DNA of 64,000 nucleotides from assembly GCF_025148635.1 (NCBI RefSeq), contig NZ_CP102269.1, forward strand, positions 310,001 through 374,000, written 5' to 3'. The stretch comes from Butyricimonas virosa (lineage in GTDB: Bacteria > Bacteroidota > Bacteroidia > Bacteroidales > Marinifilaceae). Shown here piece after piece: positions 8,929-18,194 of the stretch. The notes below the pieces were generated by a model. The model did not search any database. It worked only from the letters and a program-made list of their open reading frames with translations, and was not told the DNA's origin. The translations under genes and the position numbers were made by a program. Position 1 is the first letter of the stretch. Each line of letters begins with the position of its first letter.

Positions 8929-10128
8929 TCACCCTGCACTCTCTGAGTCTTTCACTTTTTTATCGATAGAACGACAGAATTCAATATCATCCCGGAATAA
9001 CTTACGATAAGTGATATAAGTTTGGGATTGTTTTGCCCCGATGTAATCCATCAAATGCATCATCTGCGGATTAAAATCTCCCACCCAACTCATATCCAGC
9101 CAATCATAAGTCTTCTTGTCCTGAATAATATTTTTACAGAAAGCATAAATCATAGCAGCCTCCACCCCACGCCCTTGGAATTCGGATGCAACACCAAAAA
9201 TTAATCCCAAGGCCACACGTCCCCGCTTGATATGGCGATAGTACAAGAATTTCAAAATACCCAACCCGCTAATCTTACCATTCACGTGCTTCACGATATA
9301 ATTCAATTCCGGAATCATGATAAAGAAACCGATAGGTTCCCCTTTATAGTAAGCAAAATACAATAAATCAGGATCAAGCACGGGTTTCAATGTTTTGAAC
9401 AACACCTCCACCTGTTCCTTATCCATCCCCCCGACGCCATGCACATTCAGGTTCCATGCCTTATTATAAATGGTCAAGAAGGAATCTTTTGCCTGCCGGG
9501 GAGTCATTTCACGATAGGAAATAATCCGGTAATCTTCATTCTTCAACAACCGTTCAGACTTCCAGACCACGACCTTGGAAAGGCTTTCCTCCACCAAGCG
9601 AGTCCGGTAAATATATTGTTTGAAATAGTCACGGAACCCGTAGTTCTCGAAGAACGGAACATAATACTTGTGCGTGTAGGGCATTTGGAATACAGGCGGT
9701 TTGAAACCATCTACCAGCAATCCCCACCACTCGTTACGCTCCCCGAAATTCACCGGGCCTTCCATGGACTCCATTCCCCGTTCCTCCAGCCATGCCCGAC
9801 AACGGTCGAACAGCATGAAAGCGGCCTCTTGATCATTAATACACTCGAAGAAACCCATTCCCCCTACCGAATACGAATCCAAATGACAGGAACTTTTGTC
9901 TATAAAAGAAGCCACCCGCCCAACACAGCAACCTTTTTCATCCCGCAACAGCCAGCGGGTACACTCGCCATGTTTAAAAAAAGGATTCTTTTCCGGGTCA
10001 AATACTTTCGTAATGTCATTATCTAAAGGCCGCACCCAATTTTCATCATTCTTGTAAAGGGATACAGGTAGCAACAAAAATTCTTTTGCTTGCTTTTCGT
10101 TCAAAACCTCTTCAATAGTGTATTTCAT
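8929..10128 (-). CDS. GNAT-fold N-acetyltransferase-like protein, function unknown
   Basis: This is a protein of about 399 residues of a family common in Bacteroidota. The C-terminal half reads like a GNAT acyltransferase: LNYIVKHVNGKISGLGILKF is followed by ALGLIFGVASEFQGRGVEAAMIYAF, with the Q/RGxG-like acetyl-CoA loop. The N-terminal half (SVGGMGFFECINDQEAAFMLF, EGPVNFGERNEWWGLLVDGF) is a second, degenerate GNAT-like domain. Substrate and product are unknown. I chose the internal Met (MKYTIEEVLNEKQ), because the longer start at 10152 would overlap the end of the upstream gene by 20 nt. The gene probably forms an operon with the Gate-domain protein. Confidence 0.75.
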   Translation of the reverse strand: MKYTIEEVLNEKQAKEFLLLPVSLYKNDENWVRPLDNDITKVFDPEKNPFFKHGECTRWLLRDEKGCCVGRVASFIDKSSCHLDSYSVGGMGFFECINDQEAAFMLFDRCRAWLEERGMESMEGPVNFGERNEWWGLLVDGFKPPVFQMPYTHKYYVPFFENYGFRDYFKQYIYRTRLVEESLSKVVVWKSERLLKNEDYRIISYREMTPRQAKDSFLTIYNKAWNLNVHGVGGMDKEQVEVLFKTLKPVLDPDLLYFAYYKGEPIGFFIMIPELNYIVKHVNGKISGLGILKFLYYRHIKRGRVALGLIFGVASEFQGRGVEAAMIYAFCKNIIQDKKTYDWLDMSWVGDFNPQMMHLMDYIGAKQSQTYITYRKLFRDDIEFCRSIDKKVKDSESAG

Positions 10129-10132
10129 ATTT

Positions 10133-11095
10133 TTATAAACTAATGTTTTCAACTTTTACTGGTGGGTGTATATGTGCCTGCAACAAATAAACGCCCCGAC
10201 GAACCCACACGACGAGCATGGCCAACACAACACGAGGGAAGATCAGCCAACCGACAGGCAATCCCATCACGACAAACAACAACGGATCTTCCAGTTGCGA
10301 ATGAGATATTGCCAAGTGATGATTCAGTAAATCGGCCTCTTTATGAACCAGTTTTCCCATCTTGGCATAATCCATCATAATCGCAGAACCGTAAGCCAAT
10401 CCGACCGTGTTTCCCACCAACCACAGGAAAGCCACATCCGGGTTCAGCCCGAACAAGCGCATCAACGGGGATAACATGGCAGACAATATTTTCAAAATGC
10501 CGAACTCTTCCAACAATCGTTGCAATATCATCAATCCCGAAATCACCAGCACGATTTTCAGCCCCAGCATCACACTGCTCTCCAGCCAATGTAACATTGT
10601 CTCCCAGAAACCGAGAGAAGTCACCGTTTCTGCCATCATCTTCCCGTTCATTTCCGGCAGCAACCAATTCAAACCAATTGCCGCAACGAAACTTCCCAAG
10701 ACTCGCAAGATCACCATCCACACTGCAGACGAGCCAGTCTTCTGTAACACGATAGTTTCCACGACAAAGTTATGGGAAATCAAACACATCGTCGCCATGA
10801 TCAAACTTTCCCGCACGGAAAAATCGAGCGTGGAAAGCAAGGCTATCACCGTATATATATTCGTAAATATACTGGTAACAAACACTAAGGCTGCATCTCC
10901 CGGCAAACCGATCAAGGTAAACAACGGGGATGCGAATGAAGAAATATAAGGCAGAATATTAAAGTATGACAGCAAGGTCACGAACAAAGATACCGGCAAC
11001 ATGATTTTCAAAAACCATACTGACGTCTTTATCGCCACGGGTAAGGCCTTTTTGACACATCCCCAAACCCTCGTACTGTAACTTGCCATACGCAT
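10133..11095 (-). CDS. Nucleoside-recognition (Gate) domain membrane protein
   Basis: This 320-residue protein has about eight hydrophobic segments in two similar halves, each with the Gate-domain pattern seen in nucleoside transporters and spore-maturation proteins. Examples are LPVSLFVTLLSYFNILPYIS and LSPLMRLFGLNPDVAFLWLVGNTVGLAYGSA. It sits in the inner membrane and may move a small solute, but no substrate is known. MRMASYS offers two possible starts, two codons apart. Its stop lies 5 nt before the chosen start of the GNAT-like gene, suggesting cotranscription. A second Gate-domain protein is found at the right edge of the window. Confidence 0.82.
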   Translation of the reverse strand: MRMASYSTRVWGCVKKALPVAIKTSVWFLKIMLPVSLFVTLLSYFNILPYISSFASPLFTLIGLPGDAALVFVTSIFTNIYTVIALLSTLDFSVRESLIMATMCLISHNFVVETIVLQKTGSSAVWMVILRVLGSFVAAIGLNWLLPEMNGKMMAETVTSLGFWETMLHWLESSVMLGLKIVLVISGLMILQRLLEEFGILKILSAMLSPLMRLFGLNPDVAFLWLVGNTVGLAYGSAIMMDYAKMGKLVHKEADLLNHHLAISHSQLEDPLLFVVMGLPVGWLIFPRVVLAMLVVWVRRGVYLLQAHIHPPVKVENISL

Positions 11096-11216
11096 TAATT
11101 GAAAATTGAAAAATGGAAATTGAAAAATGATAAAACCCCACTCCCAACTTCCAATTTTCTAATTAAACTTTTATAATTTTAAGGTCGCTTGGCGACTTTT
11201 CATTTTAAATTCTAAA

Positions 11217-12221
11217 TTACCGAAGCTCGTCGGTTAACAATCTGATTTCCATTGTCGGACTGATTCGTTCGTAGAGGATGTTATAAACAGCCTCCGTGAT
11301 AGGCATATGGACTTTATACTGCTGATTGATTTCATGAATTCCTTTCACGCCAAAGTACCCTTCGGCAACCATCAACATCTCCATTTGAGCGGACTTCACG
11401 GAATATCCTTTCCCAATCATCGTACCAAATGTCCGGTTCCGACTGAACTGGGAATAGGCAGTTACCAACAAATCTCCCAAATATGCAGAAAACTTAATAT
11501 CCCGTTGAATCGGATGCACGGCATTCACAAAGCGTTCCATTTCCTGAATAGCATTAGCAACCAACACGGCCTGGAAATTATCGCCATACCGCAGTCCGTG
11601 ACAGATTCCTGATGCGATCGCGAAAACATTTTTCAACACCGCAGCATACTCAGCCCCGTATATATCATCGGAAATCGTGGTCTTCACGTAGAAACACTCG
11701 AATAATTGAGCCACAGCCCGTGCCACCCGCAGATTCTCACTGGAGAATGTCAGATAAGACAAACGTTCCAAGGCTATTTCCTCCGCGTGGCAAGGTCCAG
11801 AAATAATTACAATCTGTCCTAGAGGTACCTCGTATTTCTGGTGGAAGAACTCCCCGATAAGTAGATTCTCATCTGGAATCATCCCCTTGATAGCCGAAAC
11901 AATAATCTTATCTTTCAGCGACACTTGCAATCTTGGAGTTACCACGTTTTGCAGGAAAGCACTCGGGATGGCGAACACGATCACATCAGAATTCATGATC
12001 ACCCAATCCAGATCATCCGAGAACGAGATTTTGTCTATATCAAAATCGACACCACACAAATACCGCGGATTATGTTTTAATACTTTAAAGGCCTTTATCG
12101 ATTCTATGTTTCTCATGAACCAATTAATATGCCCGTTATTTTCTGTCAGCATTTTAGCGATAGCGGTAGCCCAGCTACCCCCACCTACTACTCCAATCCT
12201 TGGTTTTTCAACTATTTCCAT
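11217..12221 (-). CDS. gpsA: NAD(P)-dependent glycerol-3-phosphate dehydrogenase
   Basis: This 334-residue cytosolic enzyme reduces dihydroxyacetone phosphate to sn-glycerol 3-phosphate, the backbone precursor of phospholipids. The Rossmann loop is GVVGGGSWATAIAKML (residues 9-24). Other family signatures are IVSAIKGM (near 106), ISGPCHAEEIA (near 140), and the catalytic region YGAEYAAVLKNVFAIASGI (near 188, containing the active lysine). RNRTFG near 260 is also typical. The length matches the family. It follows lysS on the same strand, with an AT-rich inverted repeat between the two genes, so read-through from lysS is possible. Confidence 0.95.
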   Translation of the reverse strand: MEIVEKPRIGVVGGGSWATAIAKMLTENNGHINWFMRNIESIKAFKVLKHNPRYLCGVDFDIDKISFSDDLDWVIMNSDVIVFAIPSAFLQNVVTPRLQVSLKDKIIVSAIKGMIPDENLLIGEFFHQKYEVPLGQIVIISGPCHAEEIALERLSYLTFSSENLRVARAVAQLFECFYVKTTISDDIYGAEYAAVLKNVFAIASGICHGLRYGDNFQAVLVANAIQEMERFVNAVHPIQRDIKFSAYLGDLLVTAYSQFSRNRTFGTMIGKGYSVKSAQMEMLMVAEGYFGVKGIHEINQQYKVHMPITEAVYNILYERISPTMEIRLLTDELR

Positions 12222-12254
12222 GATACCAATAAGTTTATAAAGTTCATAAAGTTA

Positions 12255-12302
12255 TAAAGTTTATAAGGCCAAAAAATAACTTTATAGACCTTATAAACTT
12301 TA
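12255..12302. repeat. Perfect 14-bp AT-rich inverted repeat between lysS and gpsA
   Basis: TAAAGTTTATAAGG (12255-12268) is the exact reverse complement of 12289-12302, with a 20-nt spacer. The left side continues into several direct copies of ATAAAGTT. In the minus-strand lysS-gpsA transcript it would form an intergenic hairpin that could attenuate or stabilise the message. There is no classic T-run. Confidence 0.7.
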
Positions 12303-12316
12303 CAAACCTTACGAAC

Positions 12317-14041
12317 CTATTTTATCCAGCTTTTTACCTCGTCCGGAGATAAGGTTTTCAAGCCTAATTTCATTTTTTTATTTAAACCACTCAATTCCTG
12401 ATGCAACTTGTTCGGGTTCTCTACCGCCCTCAAGGCTTCCACGGTCTGGTAACCGGCTTTACGAACCACTGCAACCCAATCAGCCGGGATTCCCAGCTCA
12501 ATAAATTTCTCGTCAGCATCCACAGTTGCCACTTTCTCCGGTTTCATCTGCGGAAACAACAACACATCCTGTATAGATGGACTATTGGTCAGGAACATAC
12601 AAAGCCTGTCTATCCCGATACCCATTCCCGAGGTCGGAGGCATACCGTATTCCAAGGCACGCACAAAGTCGTAATCAATAAACATGGCTTCATCATCCCC
12701 TCTTTCCTGAAGTGCCAACTGATCCTTAAAACGATTCAACTGATCAATCGGGTCATTCAACTCGGAATAAGCGTTAGCCACCTCCTTACCATTCACGAAC
12801 AATTCAAAACGCTCCGTTAATCCGGGATCTGAACGATGCATCTTAGTCAGCGGAGACATCTCCACCGGATAGTCGTAAATAAAAGTCGGCTGTATATAAT
12901 GACTTTCACATTTCTCTCCAAAAATCTCGTCAATCAACTTACCCTTACCCATGGTCTCGTCCACATTCAGACCGATAGACAGGCAGAATGCCCGGATCTC
13001 CTCCTCACTCTTACCCGTGATGTCAAACCCGGTATATTCTTTAATCGCCTCGGACATCTTCACGCGCTTGAACGGACGCTTGAAATCCACCTCGTTCTCC
13101 CCAAAAGGAGCTTTAGTTGTCCCGTTCACAGCCATAGCGGCCGCCTCAATCATTCTCTCCGTGCTATCCATCATCCACAAATAATCCTTGTACGGCACGT
13201 ACACCTCCATACAAGTAAATTCCGGGTTATGCGTCCGGTCCATACCCTCGTTACGGAAATTACGGGAGAACTCGAACACCCCGTTAAAACCACCCACGAT
13301 CAGACGTTTCAAGTACAACTCATTCGCGATACGCAAATAGAACGGTATATCCAGTGCGTTATGATGCGTGATAAACGGACGGGCCGAAGCTCCTCCCGGT
13401 ATAGCCTGCAACACCGGAGTCTCCACCTCCAAACATCCCATTTCCGTGTAGAACTGACGGATGGCATTGATCATCTTCGTACGCTTGATAAACACATCCT
13501 TCACCTGCGGATTCACGATTAAATCCAAATAACGCTGACGGTATCTTAATTCAGGATCGGTAAAAGCATCAAACACCTTACCATCCTTCTCTTTCACAAT
13601 CGGTAGCGGACGCAAAGACTTAGACAACATCACCAGCTCTTTCGCGTGAACAGAAATCTCTCCCATATTCGTGCGGAACACGAATCCTTTCACTCCCACG
13701 ATGTCACCGATATCCATCAACTTCTTGAAAACAGTATTATACATCGTGCAAGCTTCATCCCGACTCACATCATCCCGACTCACGTAGACCTGAATCCTAC
13801 CTTCGGCATCCTGTAATTCAAAAAATGAAGCCTTACCCATAATCCGTCTGCTCATCATTCGCCCGGCGATCACAACCTCTTGCAATTCCTCCGGTGATTT
13901 CTCAAATTTATCCAAGATCTCTTTAGAAAGGTGAGTTACTTTAAATTCCGGTGCCGGATAGGCATTTATTCCCAAATTTTTCAACTCATTTAAAGAGTTC
14001 CGGCGAATAATTTCCTGTTCGCTTAATTCTGCAAGACTCAT
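12317..14041 (-). CDS. lysS: Lysyl-tRNA synthetase, class II
   Basis: This 574-residue enzyme charges tRNA-Lys with lysine. An OB-fold anticodon-binding domain (about residues 55-150, VVIAGRMMSRRIMGKASFFEL) precedes the class II catalytic core. Motif 2 is FRNEGMDRTHNPEFTCMEVY (near 260) and motif 3 is GMGIGIDRLCMFL (near 470). About 70 extra residues follow motif 3 and include a helical, helix-hairpin-helix-like tail (LGIPADWVAVVRKAGYQTVE). LysRS of many Bacteroidota carries such a tail, whereas E. coli LysS ends soon after motif 3. A near-consensus promoter lies at 14125-14155. Confidence 0.97.
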   Translation of the reverse strand: MSLAELSEQEIIRRNSLNELKNLGINAYPAPEFKVTHLSKEILDKFEKSPEELQEVVIAGRMMSRRIMGKASFFELQDAEGRIQVYVSRDDVSRDEACTMYNTVFKKLMDIGDIVGVKGFVFRTNMGEISVHAKELVMLSKSLRPLPIVKEKDGKVFDAFTDPELRYRQRYLDLIVNPQVKDVFIKRTKMINAIRQFYTEMGCLEVETPVLQAIPGGASARPFITHHNALDIPFYLRIANELYLKRLIVGGFNGVFEFSRNFRNEGMDRTHNPEFTCMEVYVPYKDYLWMMDSTERMIEAAAMAVNGTTKAPFGENEVDFKRPFKRVKMSEAIKEYTGFDITGKSEEEIRAFCLSIGLNVDETMGKGKLIDEIFGEKCESHYIQPTFIYDYPVEMSPLTKMHRSDPGLTERFELFVNGKEVANAYSELNDPIDQLNRFKDQLALQERGDDEAMFIDYDFVRALEYGMPPTSGMGIGIDRLCMFLTNSPSIQDVLLFPQMKPEKVATVDADEKFIELGIPADWVAVVRKAGYQTVEALRAVENPNKLHQELSGLNKKMKLGLKTLSPDEVKSWIK

Positions 14042-14124
14042 TTTTATATGCTTTAAAAGGTTATATAAAATCCATTTATTACCGGGTACACACCCGCTCT
14101 AAATTTTATTCAAAAATTAATGTG

Positions 14125-14155
14125 CAAAGATAATAAATAAAGTACAAAGAAGAAA
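14125..14155 (-). promoter_or_regulatory. lysS promoter
   Basis: On the minus strand the -7 box TATCTTTG (14132-14125) matches TAnnTTTG exactly. A TTTC -33 element (14155-14152) lies 19 nt upstream, the usual Bacteroidota spacing. The leader to the lysS start would be about 75-80 nt. Confidence 0.55.
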
Positions 14156-14306
14156 GTAAAAGGGATACTCTCCCTCGTTATTTACATTTCTCCCGCTTTT
14201 TGTTAAAAATTTATCATCAAACATCCAATCACATTTTTATAGAACTGAAACACAATCGCATAACCTTATTTAGAACAAACCTGTTAAAAAATATAATTAG
14301 GAATCT

Positions 14307-14337
14307 TTTGAAATCCCAAGGAATTTCTGCTTCTTTG
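14307..14337 (+). promoter_or_regulatory. recJ promoter
   Basis: A consensus -33 TTTG (14307-14310) is separated by 19 nt from CTTCTTTG (14330-14337), which keeps the TTTG half of the -7 box. The predicted start lies about 17 nt before the recJ ATG. Confidence 0.4.
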
Positions 14338-14360
14338 TAGCAGAATAGGAGAAAGAGATA

Positions 14361-16079
14361 ATGAAAAAAAGATGGGTCATCAACACCCCACCCGAGTGGG
14401 AGAAAATTGACAAACTATCCAAAGAACTTAACTGCAGTCATGTTATCGCGAACTTGCTTTTGCAACGCGGTGTGGACACTGCAGAAGAGGCCCATGCTTT
14501 CTTCAATCCAACCCTCAACATGCTCCATGACCCGTTTTTGATGAAGGATATGGATAAAGCAGTTCTCCGGTTGGAAAAAGCAATCAGTACCGAAGAAAAA
14601 GTCATGATCTACGGCGATTACGACGTGGACGGGACCACGGCCGTTGCTTTACTCTACAAGTACTTGAAAAATAAATGCGAGAATCCAGAATATTATATTC
14701 CAGATAGATACACGGAAGGTTACGGGGTTTCCATCCTAGCCATCGACTACGCAGCACGCAACGGGATTTCCCTCATGATCGTAACCGATTGTGGCGTGAA
14801 AGCCGTGGAGAAAGTCCGTTATGCCAAATCCAAGGGAGTGGATGTCATCATCTGCGACCATCACACCCCGGGAGACGAACTTCCGGATGCCGTTGCCGTT
14901 CTGGATCCGCAACGGAAAGATTGTCACTATCCCTACCGGTGGTTAAGCGGCTGCGGGGTAAGCTTCAAACTGGCACAAGCATATAGCATGAAACACAACT
15001 TACCGATGGCCGACTTGTACAAATTGTTGGACCTAGTTTGCGTCAGTATTGCTAGTGATATTGTTCCGATCACGGGAGAGAATCGCATCCTCGCTCATTT
15101 CGGGTTATTACAATTAAATAGAAAACCCAGTCTGGGACTAAAAACAATACTAAGCTTCTCCGGAATCGGAAAGGACTTGACGATAAACGACATTGTTTTC
15201 CGCATAGGTCCCAAGATTAACGCAGCAGGACGAGTTGAATCGGGGAACAAATCAGTAGAACTCCTGATCGCCGACGATGAGACCAGAGCCACGGAAGTCG
15301 CTGCCAGCATCAACAACTTCAACGACCAACGCAAGAAACTGGATCACGATATCACCGAAGAAGCTCTTGAATACATCAACCAGTCTCATTACGATCAATC
15401 CCAAAAAGCAACCGTCCTTTACAACCCGAACTGGCACAAAGGTGTCATCGGAATTGTCGCCTCACGTCTGACGGAATATTATTACCGACCGACCGTGATC
15501 CTGACAGAATCCAACGGTTTGGCAACCGGATCGGCTCGTTCCGTGGAAGGATTCGACCTGTATTACGCCATTTCGCAATGTAGCGAATTTTTAGAAAATT
15601 ACGGGGGACACAAATACGCGGCAGGACTGACATTAAGGCTTGAAAACATCGAACCTTTCAAGGCCAAATTCCAAAAAATCGTGAGTGAAACGATTACTGA
15701 AGAGATGTTGACACCCCAAATCAACATTGATGCCCAAATCAAACTAAACGACATCACCCCGGACCTTTACGCCATGATTCAGAAGTTTGCACCATTCGGT
15801 CCCAACAACACGATTCCCGTGTTCATGACTGAAAACGTGACGAATTTCATCGGCTCGAAACAAGTCGGACGCAACAACGAACACCTAAAACTGGTTGTCG
15901 TGGATGACACGAGAGTCTGCAACGACCGGAGCGGTATAGCTTTCGGCATGGGAGAGGCATTTTCCCGTATCAGTAAAGGTGAATATTTCGATATTTGCTA
16001 CACCCTTCAGGAAAACGAATTCATGGGAAAAAGCGACATTCAAATGATGATTCGAGATTTAAAATTCAAAGAGGAATAA
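14361..16079 (+). CDS. recJ: Single-stranded-DNA-specific 5'-3' exonuclease RecJ
   Basis: This 572-residue nuclease degrades single-stranded DNA 5' to 3' in recombination and mismatch or base-excision repair. DHH phosphoesterase motifs are visible: YGDYDVDGTTAVALL (near residue 83, metal-binding Asp residues), VTDCG (near 140), and CDHHTPGDELPDAVAVLDP (near 166). The DHHA1 region has NPNWHKGVIGIVASRLTEYY and the glycine-rich ENYGGHKYAAG (near 417). A C-terminal OB-like domain ends the protein. recR follows after only 3 nt, so the two recombination genes are one transcript. Confidence 0.96.
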   Translation: MKKRWVINTPPEWEKIDKLSKELNCSHVIANLLLQRGVDTAEEAHAFFNPTLNMLHDPFLMKDMDKAVLRLEKAISTEEKVMIYGDYDVDGTTAVALLYKYLKNKCENPEYYIPDRYTEGYGVSILAIDYAARNGISLMIVTDCGVKAVEKVRYAKSKGVDVIICDHHTPGDELPDAVAVLDPQRKDCHYPYRWLSGCGVSFKLAQAYSMKHNLPMADLYKLLDLVCVSIASDIVPITGENRILAHFGLLQLNRKPSLGLKTILSFSGIGKDLTINDIVFRIGPKINAAGRVESGNKSVELLIADDETRATEVAASINNFNDQRKKLDHDITEEALEYINQSHYDQSQKATVLYNPNWHKGVIGIVASRLTEYYYRPTVILTESNGLATGSARSVEGFDLYYAISQCSEFLENYGGHKYAAGLTLRLENIEPFKAKFQKIVSETITEEMLTPQINIDAQIKLNDITPDLYAMIQKFAPFGPNNTIPVFMTENVTNFIGSKQVGRNNEHLKLVVVDDTRVCNDRSGIAFGMGEAFSRISKGEYFDICYTLQENEFMGKSDIQMMIRDLKFKEE

Positions 16080-16082
16080 AAC

Positions 16083-16700
16083 ATGCAATCTTTATCTTCC
16101 AAACTATTGGAAAAAGCAGTAGAACAATTTGCTTCCCTTCCGGGAATCGGACGCAAAACAGCTTTACGTTATGTGTTACATATGCTTCGCCAAAGCCCCG
16201 AAGAAGTAAAGCAATTTACGGACAGCATTACCGCCTTGAAAGAAGCCATCAAAGAATGTCAACACTGTCACAACATTTCAGACAGTGACATCTGTGAGAT
16301 CTGTTCCGATCCCAAACGAGACGCCCAGACTATATGTGTCGTGGAAAACATCAAGGATATCATGTCCCTTGAAGCCACCGGACAATACCACGGGCTTTAC
16401 CATGTCTTAGGAGGAATCATCTCCCCCATGGACGGCATCGGTCCCTCCGATCTTCACATAAACACCCTACTGGAACGAGTAGCCAATCCTTCCGTGAAAG
16501 AGGTCATTTTCGCATTGCGGGCCACCATCGAAGGAGACACCACAGGATATTATATCTTCAAAAAACTCCCCCGTCAGGATGAAATCACGATTAGCACTCT
16601 TGCCAAAGGTATTGCCATCGGCAATGACTTGGAATATACCGATGAGCTCACACTCGGTCGCTCTCTAGTCAACCGGGTGAAATTCAGCCTAAACGGATAA
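16083..16700 (+). CDS. recR: Recombination mediator protein RecR
   Basis: This 205-residue protein forms a DNA-clamp ring and works with RecO to load RecA on gapped DNA. The N-terminal helix-hairpin-helix is FASLPGIGRKTALRYVLHML (residues 13-32). A four-cysteine zinc finger, CQHCHNISDSDICEIC, lies near 58-73. The Toprim domain begins with ICVVENIKDIMSLEATGQY (near 82), and the C-terminal region has AIGNDLEYTDELTLGRSL. The length is standard. It lies 3 nt behind recJ and converges on the TlpA-like gene of locus 2. Confidence 0.97.
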   Translation: MQSLSSKLLEKAVEQFASLPGIGRKTALRYVLHMLRQSPEEVKQFTDSITALKEAIKECQHCHNISDSDICEICSDPKRDAQTICVVENIKDIMSLEATGQYHGLYHVLGGIISPMDGIGPSDLHINTLLERVANPSVKEVIFALRATIEGDTTGYYIFKKLPRQDEITISTLAKGIAIGNDLEYTDELTLGRSLVNRVKFSLNG

Positions 16701-16708
16701 TCCATAAG

Positions 16709-16810
16709 ATTTTAAATTATACGATCCCGGAATTCTGCCTATTTCCAATCAAAATAAAAGCCCCATAAATCACTGAAAACGAACAAAAAACGGATCATAT
16801 AATCTAAAAT
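16709..16810. repeat. Imperfect 19-bp inverted repeat in a convergent intergenic region
   Basis: 16709-16727 and 16792-16810 are near-perfect reverse complements (two mismatches) around a 64-nt spacer. The right arm is followed by five T on the plus strand. The pair lies between the convergent ends of recR and the TlpA-like gene, so it may act as a loose bidirectional terminator. Confidence 0.5.
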
Positions 16811-16812
16811 TT

Positions 16813-18192
16813 TTAAATCAATCGCTCCAATAGCATTCGCAATTTAGGATCCGAAGGACGTTTCGCATTTGCATCAACAATCTTCCCCTCTTTATCCACG
16901 ATTACGATACGAGGAACTCCATGAATCAAGTATTTTTTCACTAAATCCGATTTAAAACCTCCCGGCAAATTCAACTGTAATTCCGCACCTCTCTTATCTT
17001 TAACCATCTCCCTCCACAAAGCCATCAACTCATCCCCTGTATCCACAGACATCGCAATAAACACGATATTCTCTCCTTGCATATCATCGGCCAATTTTTC
17101 CATATAAGGCATCTCAGCACGACACGGAATACATCCCGTGAACCAAAAATCCAACACTTGAATTTTCCCTTTAAAATCAGCAGACGAATACTCTTTGCCA
17201 TTTATATCGACAGCCTTGAATTCTGGAGCCATCTCGCCCCTCAATATCGTTTTATGAGCCTCACGGGATGCTCTATAACGAGCCTCAAGAGAAGGTAATT
17301 CCTCTAATGCTGCTGCATGTGTAATAAACGGCCGGACACTCTCAATATAAACCGGAAAATCATCTGAATACCCCTTCTGCAAAACATGATCCAACAATTT
17401 AACCAAAAATAGCGAACGAACTTTCTCATCCTCAATTTTCTTCGCATAAATTTCCATGTAATGCTCCGGGGATACTTCAATCCACCCCTCTTTTTCTCCA
17501 CGCTCGAAAACACCAAGCATAACCGTAAACCATTTAGGTATCTGCACGATAGCCGAATCCGTAAAAGTCATACTTTGGGCGAAATCATAATAATGTTCCG
17601 GCAACTCAATATTCATATGTGCAAACATCATAGCATTTGCCGGCCCGAAAAGTAATTGATTATAAAAATCATATTTATATTTCAAACCTTGAAGGTGAAT
17701 AAACTCATTATCAAGCCCTGACGCCTCCAACTTTGCAATCAATCGTTTAATCTCCTCTGAGTTTATTTCCAACCATTCGGCAGAATAACTTTCAATCCCC
17801 TCCTTCGAGATCCCGATATATCGATTTTCAGCCAGAAAAGTATTTTCTGCAGCCCAATCTCCTTTAAACTCAACTCCGTTTTCACTTTCAACGATCTCCA
17901 CATTAGCTCCCGGTGTCAAGTACACGGAATAAAACCCTTGCTTTACCCCCACGTAACGGAAAAAAGTCGGTTCTTGAATTTCTGCTACAAACTGATATTT
18001 CCCGGTTGAATCTGCCGCCACCTTATCATAGGCAGTTTTACTTTCCGGTTGGAAAAAGAAATTCCCCTTCAACGTGTTACTAAAAACAACCTTCGCATCA
18101 GTTGCCATTTTCGAATCCCGACACCCGGCCCCGATAAAAATCAGGACCGATAGTGTCAGAAACACACAACATATCTTACGTGTCATTTGCAT
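16813..18192 (-). CDS. TlpA-like thioredoxin-fold lipoprotein (locus 2)
   Basis: This 459-residue protein has a lipoprotein signal ending in FIGAGC (cysteine near residue 24). An N-terminal beta-rich domain (about 30-110) resembles the DUF4369 type that often precedes such domains. A helical middle follows, then a C-terminal AhpC/TSA-TlpA thioredoxin domain (about 315-459). The redox motif is WFTGCIPCRAEMPYM, a CxxC pair, and the cis-proline loop is HGVPRIVIVD. It probably acts as a disulfide reductase or isomerase anchored in the envelope and facing the periplasm. It is the last gene of the locus 2 operon, directly after SusD, so it may process or protect a cysteine-containing ligand or partner. 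Confidence 0.87.
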   Translation of the reverse strand: MQMTRKICCVFLTLSVLIFIGAGCRDSKMATDAKVVFSNTLKGNFFFQPESKTAYDKVAADSTGKYQFVAEIQEPTFFRYVGVKQGFYSVYLTPGANVEIVESENGVEFKGDWAAENTFLAENRYIGISKEGIESYSAEWLEINSEEIKRLIAKLEASGLDNEFIHLQGLKYKYDFYNQLLFGPANAMMFAHMNIELPEHYYDFAQSMTFTDSAIVQIPKWFTVMLGVFERGEKEGWIEVSPEHYMEIYAKKIEDEKVRSLFLVKLLDHVLQKGYSDDFPVYIESVRPFITHAAALEELPSLEARYRASREAHKTILRGEMAPEFKAVDINGKEYSSADFKGKIQVLDFWFTGCIPCRAEMPYMEKLADDMQGENIVFIAMSVDTGDELMALWREMVKDKRGAELQLNLPGGFKSDLVKKYLIHGVPRIVIVDKEGKIVDANAKRPSDPKLRMLLERLI

Positions 18193-18194
18193 CT

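Larger units (their letters stand above)
14042..14360. other. Divergent promoter region between lysS and recJ
   Basis: These 319 nt hold no gene. They contain a minus-strand promoter for lysS (14125-14155) and a weaker plus-strand promoter for recJ (14307-14337). No strong hairpin was seen. Confidence 0.6.

Noticed and set aside
11184..11196. A terminator after gpsA (GTCGC/GCGAC hairpin)
   Set aside because: The T-run is on the plus strand, away from gpsA, and the stem is short. Evidence was too weak to list it as a terminator.
12401..13522. Histidine- and leucine-rich open frames opposite lysS
   Set aside because: They are antisense shadows of a well-defined lysyl-tRNA synthetase gene.
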